64,000 nucleotides of DNA from Pegoplata infirma (GCA_963921195.1 OY992536.1:92609007-92673006); one strand, 5' to 3'; positions 10,869 through 22,551 are shown, numbered from the stretch's first letter. The notes: a model not told the origin generated them from the letters alone. Made by a program: numbers and translations.

Positions 10869-11740
10869 AACAAGTAAGAAAGTTATAGTCGGTCAAGACC
10901 GACCATATAATACCCTACACCAGAGTTTCCCGGAAAATGGATCTCATGGACCGATTAGATCTATATGTTGTAAAATCTTTAATAAGTGTAAAAAACACTC
11001 ACAAATCAAATTTGAGTGAAATAGGCTTCTATTTGTTGACAATAAACCGCTTTAACTGAATATCGGGCGAAATTTTCACAAGGGGCCTGAGTCCAAAACT
11101 GGTCCGATGATTATCAGGTTTGATAAGGTTATTTAAGTACGCGTTTAACATACACAAACAAAATTTTAATTAAACATTTTCTGTTTTCATGACTTTTGAG
11201 ACATTTATGCGAAAATCGGGAAGGTGGTTTGTATGGGGGCTACAAGAAGAACTGGTCCGATTTCTTTGAAATTCGGAATGATGATTTGTGAAGACAAAAC
11301 ATGTTTACCTTCCAAATTTCAAAACGATACCTTCTATAATACGGTTATTAGAGTCATTTGAGCCAAAACTAAAGAGGACCTTTGTATGGAGGCTAGGTCT
11401 AAATATGGACCGATTTTTTCCAATTTCAATAGGCTTCGTCCTTGGGCCAAGAGAGACTTAAGTTTCAAATTTCAAGTCAATTGATCAAAAATTGCGACCT
11501 GTATCGTGTTTACACCGTTTACATGGACAGACAGACAGACAGACGGACGGACGGACAGACGGACGGACGGACGGACATCGCTAAATCGACTCAAAAAGTG
11601 ATTCTGAGTCGATCGGTATACTTAAAGGTGGGTCTAGGACCAATATTTCGGGTAGTTACAAACATCAGCACAAACTCATTATACCCTGTACCACAGTGTG
11701 GTGTAGGGTATAAATATGGAGTAAAAAAAGTTAAATACGA
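10869..11740 (+). mobile_element. D1 element (DINE/Helentron-like), inserted in H3
   Basis: Starts 'aacaagtaagaaagttatag' with the small hairpin 'gtcggtcaagaccgac', contains a GTCY-type tetranucleotide tract at 11524-11576, and ends with 'gtaccacagtgtggtgtagg'. H2 has the uninterrupted sequence 'acagagagaaaaaaatttgag' at the matching place, so both borders are placed within a few bases. A reverse copy is at 43771-44582. Subterminal hairpins with a central GTCY tract are what I recall of Drosophila DINE-1/Helentron elements; the classification is by that resemblance only. Confidence 0.8.
11524..11576 (+). repeat. Tetranucleotide tract (GACA/GACG)n
   Basis: About thirteen GAC(A/G) units at the centre of D1, ending at 'gacatcgcta'. 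Equivalent tracts sit at about 32777-32814 and 33640-33688 in the D2 copies and 45531-45550 in a truncated copy. Confidence 0.92.
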
Positions 11741-12403
11741 AAAATTTGAGTAAAAGGTATCATTCCATGTTGTTCCCTGCTCGATTCCACTTCGTTCCCC
11801 GTTCTAAAATTATAAATTTTAAAGTATGTCCTTCTCTTCGGTTTTATTTTTGGGGCATTTAGTTTAATAATTAGATAGGTAAAAATAATTTTTTGGCCCC
11901 TTTTCCCTTTAAAATGGAATTTTCCAAAAACTGTTTTTTTGTGCTAGGTGTTCCTTTATTTAAAATATCAAGTTTCTGAACAATTATTTCAAGAAATATA
12001 AGAATAACCAAAATTAACACTTTTACATTATTATAGGAACAAAAGAAAGTACCAAAAGTACACTTTCTTACCCCCGTTAGAAACGGAATTTCCAAAAATA
12101 ACCTCTTCCAATTCTTTTTTTTTCACCGAAGGATCCTCTTTTGCATATTTCAATTTTCTAGGATCATTGTTTTAGCAAATATTAAAGTACAAAAAGGATT
12201 TTACCTAATTTTAAGTTTCTAGAACCATCACGTCAAAAAATGTCAAAGGTATGGAAAATACATTTTTTTAGCAATTTTACCCCACTAAGAAGCGGAATTT
12301 TAAAAACGTATTTTTCCCAGAATGTTTTTTACCGAATTCTCCCACATTAAAAATTTTTAGATTCTAGGAAATATAAAAAATTTCTATAAATATAATTTCA
12401 GGA

Positions 12404-13078
12404 AAGGTACTTTTTATAAAAGGTACTTTTTATAAAAAGTACTTTTTATAAAAGGTACTTTTTATAACAGGTACTTTTTATAAAAGGTACTTTTTATAAA
12501 AGGTACTTTATATAAAAGGTACTTTTTATAAAAGGTACTTTTTATAAAAGGTACTTTTTATAAAAGGTACTTTTTATAAAAGGTACTTTTTATAAAAGGT
12601 ACTTTTTATAAAAGGTACTTTTTATAAAAGGTACTTTTTATAAAAGGTACTTTTTATAAAAGGAACTTTGTTTAAAAGCTACTTTTTGTAAAAGGTACTT
12701 TTTGTAAAAGGTACTTTTTGTAAAAGGTATTTTTTTGTAAAAGATACTTTTTATAAAAGGTACTTTTTTTAAAAGGTACTTTTTATAAAAGGTACTTTTT
12801 ATAAAAGGTACTTTTTATAAAAGGTACTTTTTATAAATGGTACTTTTTATAAAAGGTACTTTTTATAAAAGGTACTTTTCATAAAAGGTACTTTTTATAA
12901 AAGGTACTTTTTATAAAAGGTACTTTTTATAAAAGGTACTTTTTATAAAAGGTACTTTTTATAAAAGGTAATTTTTATTAAAGGTACTTTTTATTAAAGG
13001 TACTTTTTATAAAAGATACTTTTACAAAAGATACTTTTTATTAAAGGTACTTTTTATAAGAGGTACTTTTTATAAATA
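12404..13078. repeat. 16-bp minisatellite array 1, about 42 units
   Basis: Unit AAAAGGTACTTTTTAT, with many single-base variants between 12660 and 12780 and after 12960 ('tttttgtaaaagg', 'ttttattaaagg'). The unit is nearly its own reverse complement (14 of 16 positions). It lies inside Helitron H3; arrays of the same unit lie in H2. Confidence 0.95.
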
Positions 13079-13989
13079 TAAAAAGTACCAAAATTAAACT
13101 TTTGTACCCCTTTTTTGGCTCTTGGAAACATAATTTTCAGAAAGTCCTTGTTCCAAAATGTTGTATTTCATTAGAGAATTCTACATTCCAAATATCAAGT
13201 GTCTAAGATCATTATTTTGGTATGTATAAAAAGTACCAAAAGTAAAATTTGTTACCTTTTTACCTACTTAGAATCACCATTGGCAAAAATCCAGCCTTAG
13301 TGTATCTATATTCCGGGAGGTGAACATACAGTCCAAATTTCAACGGGGTACACTGAAAAACTCAATTTCCAAAAAGGACTTTTTCCAGAATGTTTTTTTT
13401 ACAGAACGATTTTCACATTCCAAATTTCAAGTTGCTATTCCCATTGTTTTAAGAAATAACAATAGGTACTAAAAGTATACTTTTTACCCCTTTTACCACC
13501 CTTAGCATTTAAATTTTCAAAATTTGGTTTTTTCAGCACAGGATCCTACATTGTAAAATTTCAAGTTTGTATGACCATTATTTAAATAAAAAAAAAAAGT
13601 ACCAAAAGTACACTTTTTACCCATTTTACCCCCCTAGAGTCAACATTTACAAAAACCAAGCCTTAGTAAATCTTTTTTTCGGGAGGTGAACCTACATTGC
13701 AAATTTCCAGTTTCTAGTACGGTTATTTAAGAAAATTAACAGGTACCAAAAGTACAGTTTTTTACAATTTTTACCCCCTTAGAATCAAGATTGGCAAAAT
13801 TCAAGCCTTATTTGATCTATATTCCGGGTGAACATACATCTATGACCCTTATTTCAGGAGATATAAAAAGTACCAAAAGTACAGTTTTTTACCCTTTTTA
13901 ACCCCCTTAGAACCAAGATTGGAAAAAATTGAGCCTTAGTGGATCTATGTTCCGGGACGTGAACCTACAGTCCAAATTTCAAGTCTCTA

Positions 13990-14110
13990 GCTTTAGCGGT
14001 TTTGGCTGAGCGACGATTTCCTTAGACCGATATTTAGATGCGTTACAAACGAAATGATAAAGTGAGTATACTGCCACACTGTAGTTTGTTGATTCCAACA
14101 GGAGGGTATT
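13990..14110 (+). repeat. D2 terminal remnant
   Basis: 'gaccgatatttagatgcgtta' and 'gataaagtgagtata' match the 3' part of the D2 elements at 32242 and 33103, ending in a decayed 'aggagggtattttt'. Only the last about 100 bases remain, joined to the broken end of H3. Confidence 0.65.
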
Positions 14111-14479
14111 TTTGCTGTCGAATAGAGTAATCATTTCTAATTATGAGACATTAGTAATGCAAAAATGTCCTGGGTAACTTTGAAATTTGAGAATGACTTA
14201 CAAAATTATGGAAATTTTTATGATATACCCCAGCAAAACTTTGGTAATGGGTAGTGATTATATAACACATTACCAGGTAATGTATATACCTTATTTGTAG
14301 CATTATTTTAGGATGTCTTACCAAACATTTGTTAGACAACGTATTATTTTCAAGTGAAAAATAATGCATTACTAATAATTTGCTACGTAATGCATGATTA
14401 TTGGAAAAAATGTATTTCATATTTATTATTTCTAAACATTAAATCATGGATGACTTATATTTGGTTACATTATGTATTA
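14111..14479. repeat. AATGCATTA-word repeat, left part
   Basis: Rich in 'aatgcatta', 'taatgcatgat' and 'tattactaa' words; it continues at 19013 ('aaataatgcattatttata') on the other side of Helitron H2, so H2 was inserted into it. The frame at 14151-14420 is not convincing. Confidence 0.6.
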
Positions 14480-15467
14480 CTAGCTTACCATCCCGGTACT
14501 TCGTTACCGGTTGTATTGAATACCGTATAATAGGAGGATCAGAATTGCTCTACCGATTTCAAGAAAATTCCCCTACGTAGTCTTTGTTTTATTTACTTGT
14601 GCACGTTTAAGTCTTTTATAGAATAATATTTCAATTAAAAATTTAAACAATAAAATTTTAATAATTTTCAAGCCCTAATATTCGGATTTTGGATTTGGAG
14701 TGAATAAATATTTCAGTGAATAAAGAAATTGTAATAAAAATAAGTTTGAGTGAAAAAACATACAGAGAGAAAAAAATTTGAGTAAAAAGTATCATTCCAT
14801 ATTATTCCCTGCTCTATTCCATTTCGTTCCCCGTCCTAAAAGTTTAAATTTTGAAATACGTCCTTCTCTTGGGTGTTATTTCTGGGGCTTTGAGTTTAAT
14901 AGTTAGATAGGTAACAATAACCATTTGCCCCCCTTTTCCCCTTAAAATTAAATTTTCCAAAAACTGTTTTTTTTGTGCTAGGTGATCCTTTATTTAAAAT
15001 ATCAAGTTTTTGAACTAATATTTCAAGAAATATAAGAATAATCAAAATATACACTTTTTCATTATTATAAGAACAACAAAAAATGTACCAAAAGCACACT
15101 TTCTTACCCCCGTTACAAACGGAATTTCGAAAAAAAACCTCTTACAGAATGTTTGTTTCTTCACCGAAGCATCCTCTTCCATATTTCAATTTTCTAGGAT
15201 CATTATTTTAGCAAATATTTAAAGTACAAAGAGGATTTTACATTCCTAATTATAAGTTTCTCGTCAAAAATATACGTCAAAAAATAACAAAGGTACCGAA
15301 AATACACTTTTTTAGCCTTTTTACCCCACTAAGAAGCAGAAAAACGCATTTCTCACAGAATGTTTTTTTACCGAATTTGCCTACATTACAAATTTTAAGA
15401 TTCTAGGAAATATAAAAAGTTTCTATAAATATAATTTTAGGAAATGAAAAAGTATCAAAAATTGTAC

Positions 15468-15848
15468 TTCCGGTACTTTTAATAAAGGGTACTTTTAATG
15501 AAATGTACTTTTTATAAAAGGTACTTTTATTAAAAGGTACTTTTTATAAAAGGTACTTTTTATAAAAGGTACTTTTTATAAAAGGTACTTTTTATAAAAG
15601 GTACTTTTTATAAAAGGTACTTTTTATAAAAGGTACTTTTTATAAAAGGTACTTTTTATAAAAGGTACTTTTAATAAAAGGTACTTTTTATAAAAGGTAC
15701 TTTTTATAAAAGGTACTTTTTATAAAAGGTACTTTTTATAAAAGGTACTTTTTATAAAAGGTACTTTTTATAAAAGGTACTTTTTATAAAAGGTACTTTT
15801 TATAAAAGGTACTTTTTATAAAAGGTACTTTTTATAAAAGGTACTTTT
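15468..15848. repeat. 16-bp minisatellite array 2, about 24 units
   Basis: Same AAAAGGTACTTTTTAT unit as array 1, very uniform except at its left edge (15468-15535) and one 'tttaat' variant near 15670. It is separated from array 3 only by the inserted CCCGAG element, so arrays 2 and 3 were once one. Confidence 0.95.
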
Positions 15849-16538
15849 CCCGAGTAAAAATAAACATATATTACAATATATAACTTGATACAAACATAAT
15901 AAATTATATATGATTATACATCCGTGAGATATTTTTTAAATTTTTTTAATGCAGTCATATGTAGTAATATATAATTTAATCATGATTCGGATTAAAAGGT
16001 GTACGGTTGATATAATTAAATAAATTAATATGAGGGTCAATACAAAATCTGTTTTTTTGTATAATTTAACATCAAATTATATATAGCTTATTCTGTTCCA
16101 TATAAAACTTTTTATGTTTCCAATTAACCAACAATTTTCTAAGTTTTTTAGGCAAAGTATAAGAAACTTTTTAAAATGTTCCTAAACATTTCCTTATTAG
16201 GGTTATGTATATCACCTATCTGGTTCGAAGCGTACCCAAACATTTTTTTTTGTTTTAGAAAATTATATGTTTGGTGAATGTATCGTTGACCTGTGGTGTA
16301 TCTCAACCCAAACCAAAAAACACCAGGATTTTATATGTTTTTATGCAATTAGATCTAATTAGATCCACCAATATATAGCAATGTCTGGTCAAAACTCGGA
16401 TGAAATCAAATCATATTTTATACAAGTTGATCTTTTTTAATGCAAAAACATCCACCATTATTCGGATCAAATTGCGTATAAATATATATTGTGTTACATA
16501 TCATTATATATTGCATCTTATAAAAATTTTTACTCGGG
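15849..16538. mobile_element. CCCGAG TIR element E0 inside the minisatellite
   Basis: 690 bp from CCCGAGTAAAAATAAAC to TTTTTACTCGGG, interior full of 'atatataat' words. The array on both sides shows it is an insertion; counting T residues of the broken unit (seven rather than five) indicates a 2-bp TT duplication. No coding frame. Confidence 0.85.
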
Positions 16539-16680
16539 TTTATAAAAGGTACTTCATATAAAAGGTACTTTTATATGAATAAATATATATTGTGTTACAT
16601 ATCATTATATATTGCATCTTATAAAAATTTTTACTCGGGTTTATAAAAGGTACTTCATATAAAAGGTACTTTTTATAAAA
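16478..16680. repeat. 101-bp tandem duplication of the E0 right end
   Basis: The block beginning 'ataaatatatattgtg' at 16478 and containing the terminus 'tttttactcggg' plus two minisatellite units is repeated at 16579 with a 101-bp offset (ggg ends at 16538 and 16639). The duplication crosses the border between element and array, so it happened after the insertion. Confidence 0.92.
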
Positions 16681-17874
16681 GGTACTTTTTATAAAAGGTA
16701 CTTTTTATAAAAGGTACTTTTTATAAAAGGTACTTTTTATAAAAGGTACTTTTTATAAAAGGTACTTTTTATAAAAGGTACTTTTTATAAAAGGTACTTT
16801 TTATAAAAGGTACTTTTTATAAAAGGTACTTTTTATAAAAGGTACTTTTTATAAAAGGTACTTTTTATAAAAGGTACTTTTTATAAAAGGTACTTTTTAT
16901 AAAAGGTACTTTTTATAAAAGGTACTTTTTATAAAAGGTACTTTTTATAAAAGGTACTTTTTATAGAAGGTACTTTTTATAAAAGGTACTTTTTATAAAA
17001 GGTACTTTTTATAAAAGGTACTTTTTATAAAAGGTACTTTTTATAAAAGGTACTTTTTATAAAAGGTACTTTTTATAAAAGGTACTTTTTATAAAAGGTA
17101 CTTTTTATAAAAGGTACTTTTTATAAAAGGTACTTTTTATAAAAGGTACTTTTTATAAAAGGTACTTTTTATAAAAGGTACTTTTTATAAAAGGTACTTT
17201 TTATAAAAGGTACTTTTTATAAAAGGTACTTTTTATAAAAGGTACTTTTTATAAAAGGTACTTTTTATAAAAGGTACTTTTTATAAAAGGCACTTTTTAT
17301 AAAAGGTACTTTTTATAAAAGGTACTTTTTATAAAAGGTACTTTTTATAAAAGGTACTTTTTATAAAAGGTACTTTTTATAAAAGGTACTTTTTATAAAA
17401 GGTACTTTTATAAAAGGTACTTTTAATAAAAGGTACTTTTTTAAAAGGTACTTTTTATAAAAGGTACTTTTTATAAAAGGTACTTTTTATAAAAGGTACT
17501 TTTTATAAAAGGTACTTTTTATAAAAGGTACTTTTTATAAAAGGTACTTTTTATAAAAGGTACTTTTTATAAAAGGTACTTTTTATAAAAGGTACTTTTT
17601 ATAAAAGGTACTTTTTATATTTTATAAAAGGTACTTTTTATAAAAGGTACTTTTTATATTTTATAAAAGGTACTTTTTATAAAAGGTACTTTTTATATTT
17701 TATAAAAGGTACTTTTTATAAAAGGTACTTTTTATAAAAGGTACTTTTTATAAAAGGTACTTTTTATAAAAGGTACTTTTTATAAAAGGTACTTTTTATA
17801 AAAGGTACTTTTTATAAAAAGTACTTTTTATAAAAGGTACTTTTTATAAAAGGTACTTTTTATAAACGGTACAG
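16640..17874. repeat. 16-bp minisatellite array 3, about 77 units
   Basis: Long uniform run of the AAAAGGTACTTTTTAT unit. Between 17610 and 17705 an extra 'attt' variant creates a larger 38-bp period repeated three times. The low divergence compared with array 1 suggests recent expansion. Confidence 0.95.
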
Positions 17875-17974
17875 AATTTTCAGAAAGTACTTGTTTCAGA
17901 ATGTTTTATTTCACTAAAGGATCCTACTTTCCAAATTTGAAGTTTGAATGACCATTATTTCAGTATATAAAAAA

Positions 17975-18960
17975 AAGTACCAAAAGTACACTTTTTTTAC
18001 CCATTTTACGTTGAATCAACATTGGCAAAACCCAGACTTAGTGAATCTTTTTTCCGGGAGGTGAACCTACATTGCAAATTTCAAGTTTCTAGTACTATTA
18101 TTAAAGAATATATAAAAGGTACCAAAAGTACAGTTTTTTACCCTTTTTACCCCCTTAGAATCATCATTGGCAAAAATCAAGCCCTAGTGGATCTATATTC
18201 CGGGATGTGAACATACAGTCCAAATTTTAAGTTTTTGTGACCATTTTTTAAGGAAATATAAAAGGTACCAAAAGTACAGTTTTTACCCTTTTTACCCCCG
18301 TAGAATCAACATTGGCAAAAATCCGGCCTTACTGGATCTATATTCCAGGAGTTGAACATACAGTCCAAATTTCAAGTCTCTGTGCCCATTATTTCAGGAG
18401 ATATAAAAAGTACCAAAAGTACAGTTTTTTACCCTTTTTACCCCCTTAGAATCAACATTGGCAAAAATCCGGCCTTGCTGGATCTATATTCCGGGAGGTG
18501 AATATACAGTCCAAATTTCAAGTCTCTATGACCATTATTTTAGGAGATATAAAAAGTACCAAAAGTACAGTTTTTTACCCTTTTTACCCCCTTAGAATCA
18601 ACATTGGAAAAAATCCAGCCTTACTGGAACTATATTCCGGGATGTGAACATACAAACCAAATTTCAAATCTCTATGACCATTATTTCAGGAGATATAAAA
18701 AGTACCAAAAGTACAGTTTTTTACCCTTTTTACCCCCTTATAATCAACACTGGCAAAAACCCTGCCTTAGTGTATTTATGTTCCGGGAGGTGAATATACA
18801 GTCCAAATTTCAAGTCTCTATGACCATTATTTAAGGAGATATAAAAAGTACCAAAAGTACAGTTTTTTACCCTTTTTACCCCCTTAGAATCAACACTGGC
18901 AAAAATCCAGCCTTAGTGGATCTATATTCCGGGAGGTGAACCTACAGTCCAAATTTCAAG
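17975..18960. repeat. ~146-bp tandem repeat, seven units
   Basis: 'taccaaaagtacag' recurs near 17979, 18120, 18267, 18410, 18557, 18705 and 18849. Each unit has 'taccccctta', 'cattggcaaaaat', 'tatattccgggagg' and 'ccaaatttcaagtctc'. Older units of the same kind lie at 13230-13987 in H3, and scraps at 45930-46200 and 56900-57200. Confidence 0.9.
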
Positions 18961-18963
18961 TCT

Positions 18964-18990
18964 CAGTCAGTCAGTCAGTCAGTCAGTCAC
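18964..18990. repeat. (TCAG)n microsatellite
   Basis: Seven tetranucleotide units just inside the 5' TC end of H2. H3 lacks this tract because its 5' end is truncated. Confidence 0.93.
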
Positions 18991-19012
18991 ATTACTCTTT
19001 TATATATATAGA

Positions 19013-19118
19013 TTTGAAAGTTTGAAATAATGCATTATTTATAATTGGATGCATAATGCTTTACAATAACATAAAAAATAATTATTTTATAAAAAAAATG
19101 CATAAGTTTAAACTAGAG
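19013..19118. repeat. AATGCATTA-word repeat, right part
   Basis: Continues the repeat interrupted by H2: 'aaataatgcattatttataa' and 'gcataatgctttacaataac'. Confidence 0.6.
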
Positions 19119-19957
19119 ATGGGCTCACGACAAGAAATTTCTAACGACACACACTTATCTTCTTACACTCACTTACAATCACGTTAGTAAATTTAATACA
19201 AAATTACTTTTTCGCTACTCGTAACACCTTATATATTATCTTCTGGTATGCTATATTATTTCATTTCTCGTAACCTATAAAATATCATATATTTTACACT
19301 TTACTCGTATTCTTCGTTATAAATTTATGACTTATTTTATACCATACTGGTATTCTTTGTGATAATGTGGATGCATTACTTTGAGTCTCATCGCCTGTTA
19401 AAATCATCAATGCTGCAATGTATAAAATAAGAGATCCTATACCTTATTTTATACCTTATTTGGTAATCTAAGTTTTGCTGGGACTCAATCTGACCTACAA
19501 ACTAGAGATGGGCGCATAAGCAAATTAGTGCGTGATTCATGAGACTGTGACTGAAACTCAATTTGATCACGTGATTGTGAGTGAGTGTGAGTAGGGGGAC
19601 AAATTGCGTGAGTTAGTGTGCGTGAGTAAGATTTTTGTGTTAGTGACTGTGCGCGAGACGATTTTTTTGCGTGAGTTTGTATGATTTATTTTCTCTTAAT
19701 ATTTCCTTTTTTACCGAAAAAACAGCAAACAAATTTTGTAAAGTTTAGATAAAATTTCGTACAAAAAAGCAAAAAAAAATTGTAGAATTTGGCTAAACTT
19801 TACATTTGGCTAAAAAGTTTGTTAGATTTTTGAAATTTAAATTTTTTTTGTATAAATAAAAGTTTCGTGAGTATAAGTGAAGCTTGTGATTGGAATATTC
19901 CTGTCGTGAGCGTAAGTGAGTTTGAGTCAAAAGTCACTCGTGTGCCCATTTGTAGTG
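19119..19957. mobile_element. GTGAG-word inverted-repeat elements (two, one broken)
   Basis: At 19502-19957 the ends 'ctagagatgggcgcat' and 'gtgtgcccatttgtagt' are inverted, and the interior repeats 'gtgagtgtgag', 'gcgtgagtt' and 'cacttac' words. A second left end ('ctagagatgggctcac') starts at 19125, and 'cacactcact'-type words run to about 19195 before the sequence changes. A related element lies at 22670-23030. No frame. Confidence 0.6.
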
Positions 19958-20411
19958 CAAACTAAACTAGATTATATGAAAAGTATAAAACCACTGTAGC
20001 ACCGTGTTATAAATTATACAAAAATTTTCTGTCATAATTGTTAATTCCTCTTAATAAGAATAACCCATTTACCACCCCATCGAGTAATCTCACACGACCT
20101 CAATAATATCCCTTCTGCATCCCTTGCATATGTGCCCTTCCTATGATCCTTTGGGTCAATATGACCCAACTTTAAAATGTAAACAAAATTCCATGTTTTA
20201 GTATAATCAAAAATAATGAAACCTAAAATAAATAAGCCTTTCCAGAGCAATTATTAAAAAAAATAAAAGCAAATTTGAAATTCAACCTTTTTTTTACTTT
20301 GAGCCAACACTTACTACAATGCATTGTGTTGGTATTAGAAAATGGGTTATGTGGAGAAGGAATGACGGAGTAGTGTTTGTGGACATTTAATTTGAATTTT
20401 TTCAAAATATA

Positions 20412-20932
20412 CACATACAAAAAAACTTTTTCAAATTACTAAGAAAAGTCTCGCAATTTTACCATTTTACCAATATTTGACAGTTTTCCTTGTTTTTTAA
20501 CAAACAAATTTGGATCTAAATTTAAATTTTTTTTTGAAATTATACAATTTTTTTTGTAATTTTAAAAATTTCCAAAAAAAATTTTACAAAAAATCTAGTA
20601 AATTCACGAGAATTCCTTGTAATTTTAATTGCGCCAAAAAACTGTAAATTTACAATTTTATTGGTAAAAAGTTGGTAAAATATTGTAAAATTACTAGAAA
20701 TCTCTTAAAATAGGAATTAGCAAAAATTCTAGTAAAGTTACGAAATCTCCTTGTAAATTTTATCGTGTCCAAAAATTTGTAAATTTACAATTTTATTGAT
20801 GAAAACCTTGTAAAATTACAAAATTATTGGTTAAAAGCTTGTAAAATTACTAGGAATTCTTGTAAAATAAGAGGTAGCTAAAAAAGTAAAAAATGTTTTC
20901 TTGTAATTTTACAAGGTATTTTTTTTTTAGTG
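20412..20932. mobile_element. W-type TIR element W2
   Basis: 521 bp from CACATACAAAAAAAC to TTTTTTTTAGTG, flanked by TA. The interior is made of 'gtaaaattac/gtaattttac' words and matches the reverse complement of 8990-9456. It cuts the dead LINE reading frame at 20934, so it is younger than that fragment. Confidence 0.8.
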
Positions 20933-20933
20933 T

Positions 20934-21660
20934 AGCTGACTGGGTAGACTTCTGCAGGGATTTAATTCCACATAGGGCTAGTTTGACTGATGAGAAACGA
21001 ATTTTCTCTGTAATTCGTTGTGCAAGACATTGGACAGTAGACAACGAAAGGATGTGATCTGCTGGAAAGGCGCCCATCTCAGCTGAATACTTACCGTGTT
21101 TATATCTATATAACAATGACGCACAACACATTCCGACTATGCTCCAATGAGTCAATAGAGCTGGATACCCTACTGTCGTTGATGAGCTTCAACGCACTCC
21201 TTTGCACCTGATCAGATAGACCTTGAAGCACCTGTCCAGATATGCGAGTTGTATTCCATTTTCGGTCGGATATAGGTGGCATAAATAGTGAGATCAGACG
21301 GAGTGAAGAAATTCTTGCACCGTTTTAGGAAATTAAGACACTTGAATGCTTCTTTCGACACTTGAACATGTTTGTTCCAACGAACATCCCATTGGATTTT
21401 CATGCCTGATTCCTCAATAGCTACTCCACCCATGGATACAGATGATGCTGATTCCACAAGCCGTCTGAGGGTCAACACATAACATTGGGCCTTACGAGCA
21501 TTAAAATTGGTCCTATTCGCAAGACCCTACTCGGAGATTGTCGTAAGATCATGCTAACAAGTCCCCTGTAGAAGGACTCTTCGAAACAAGAGTGAATCGG
21601 ACTCCAGATAATTTACCAAGTGGTGATTGATCATGCTCTTCATGACCTGCGAGAGCGTAA
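20934..21660 (-). pseudogene. Non-LTR reverse transcriptase 3' fragment (dead)
   Basis: Minus-strand conceptual translation gives the region downstream of an RT core. At 21478-21212 'NFLKRCKNFFTPSDL' and 'YIRPKMEYNSHIW' correspond to the usual 'L..L.R...Y.....L..LY...IRP..EY....W' block. Further down 'RSHPFVV', 'TTNYRENSFL' and 'MWNEIPAEVYPVSY' (one stop in the stretch) match the end of Jockey-like ORF2 proteins. Stops and frameshifts are frequent, the catalytic YADD part is absent, and the end is cut off by W2. It is an old 5'-truncated copy. Confidence 0.75.
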
Positions 21661-22551
21661 AGAAAATTGCTATTGGGCGTTAGTTTTCTGGGTTTGTTAC
21701 CTTAGCCTTTTTTGGGGTTGGCGGACCTTTGCGGATTTCTCAAAATCCCACCCATAGTACGAGAATAATAAAATTTTGAATGATAAAATAATTAACGAGA
21801 ATAATAAAATTTAGATTGAAAAACTATTCAATGAAAGCGATTTTATTGATTCTTTGACCGACAAAATTATTGATCTATCATTCTGAATGAAAATGAACGC
21901 AATTCAATTATATTCAGAAGAAAAAAGAATGGTAAAGTAGAACTAAACTTGCATTATCGCTTGTTGGGTCATATTGACCCAAAGGATATTAAATGTGTGT
22001 AAATCGTGTTTTTAAATGTGGAGGGAGGAGAAAAAATTTAAATTTTGTTATTTTCTTTTAAAACCATAATTTTCGTCCCTGTAATGGATAAATAAAAGTT
22101 TCACGTTGATATCTTAAAACTAAAGGGAAAAATTTTGCGTTTGAAAACCAAAATTGGGTCAAATTGACCCAAGGAGTGCAGAAGGGATATACATAGCATG
22201 AAATTTGAAATTGTATAATTCTATAGGAAAAACAGCAAATGAAAAAAAACTATTATTGCAATTTGATTAAAAGCCAATAAAATTACAAAATTTTCAATAT
22301 GAAATTGCTTGAAAGGAGAGGTGAAATAAGGAAAAAAAAACTACAAAATAAAATTATCTACCACAATTCAATAAAAATCCATACAACAATGAAATCATTC
22401 TTGTGCAACCATTCATACCATGACTTTACCACATCGTTTGCTCTTACTAACAGTTGTCACTTCAACAACAGCAATCAGCCATATACGGCCCCCAAAAAAG
22501 ATTAATTTAATTGCAATATTATTTTTTTTTGTACACTGTTTTTTTTCACTT

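Larger units (their letters stand above)
10586..13987 (-). mobile_element. Helitron H3, 5'-truncated relative of H2
   Basis: On the minus strand the 3' end is a hairpin region ('accggtaacgaagtactggg') followed by 'atggtaag' and CTAG (10586-10589). The sequence then runs parallel to H2 at 14480: 'acttgtgcatgtttaagtc', 'ttccctgctcgattcc', a 16-bp array and 'ccaaatttcaagtctc', where similarity stops at 13987. The TCAG tract and TC end seen in H2 are missing, so the 5' end is lost. An 870-bp D-type element is inserted at 10869. No Rep/Hel frame. Confidence 0.8.
14480..19012 (-). mobile_element. Non-autonomous Helitron H2, complete, satellite-bearing
   Basis: On the minus strand it begins TC at 19012 ('tctatatatataaaagag'), passes a TCAG tract, seven units of a ~146-bp repeat and about 100 units of a 16-bp minisatellite, and ends with the hairpin region 'accggtaacgaagtaccggg' and CTAG (14480-14483). 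The host is split between A (14479) and T (19013). It is 4533 bp and has no protein frame. A CCCGAG element is inserted in its array. The 16-bp unit resembles part of the 146-bp unit ('tataaaaagtacc'), so the array may have grown from it. Confidence 0.88.
20107..22188. mobile_element. TIR element with ATCCCTTCTGCA ends
   Basis: Left end 'atatcccttctgcatcccttg' and the complement of the right end 'atatcccttctgcactcctt' match; both are followed inwards by 'gggtcaatatgaccca' palindromes. Between them lie a W element (20412-20932) and a dead LINE fragment. ATAT flanks both ends. No transposase seen; the superfamily is open. Confidence 0.65.

Noticed and set aside
11442..11753. 103-codon frame with a repetitive DRQTDRRTDGQTDG stretch
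   Set aside because: The stretch is the GTCY microsatellite of D1 translated; similar artefacts occur at 33431-33706 and 43709-43924.
12404..17874. Regular short repeats as a possible CRISPR array
   Set aside because: Units are contiguous 16-mers without spacers, in eukaryotic-type DNA; this is a minisatellite.
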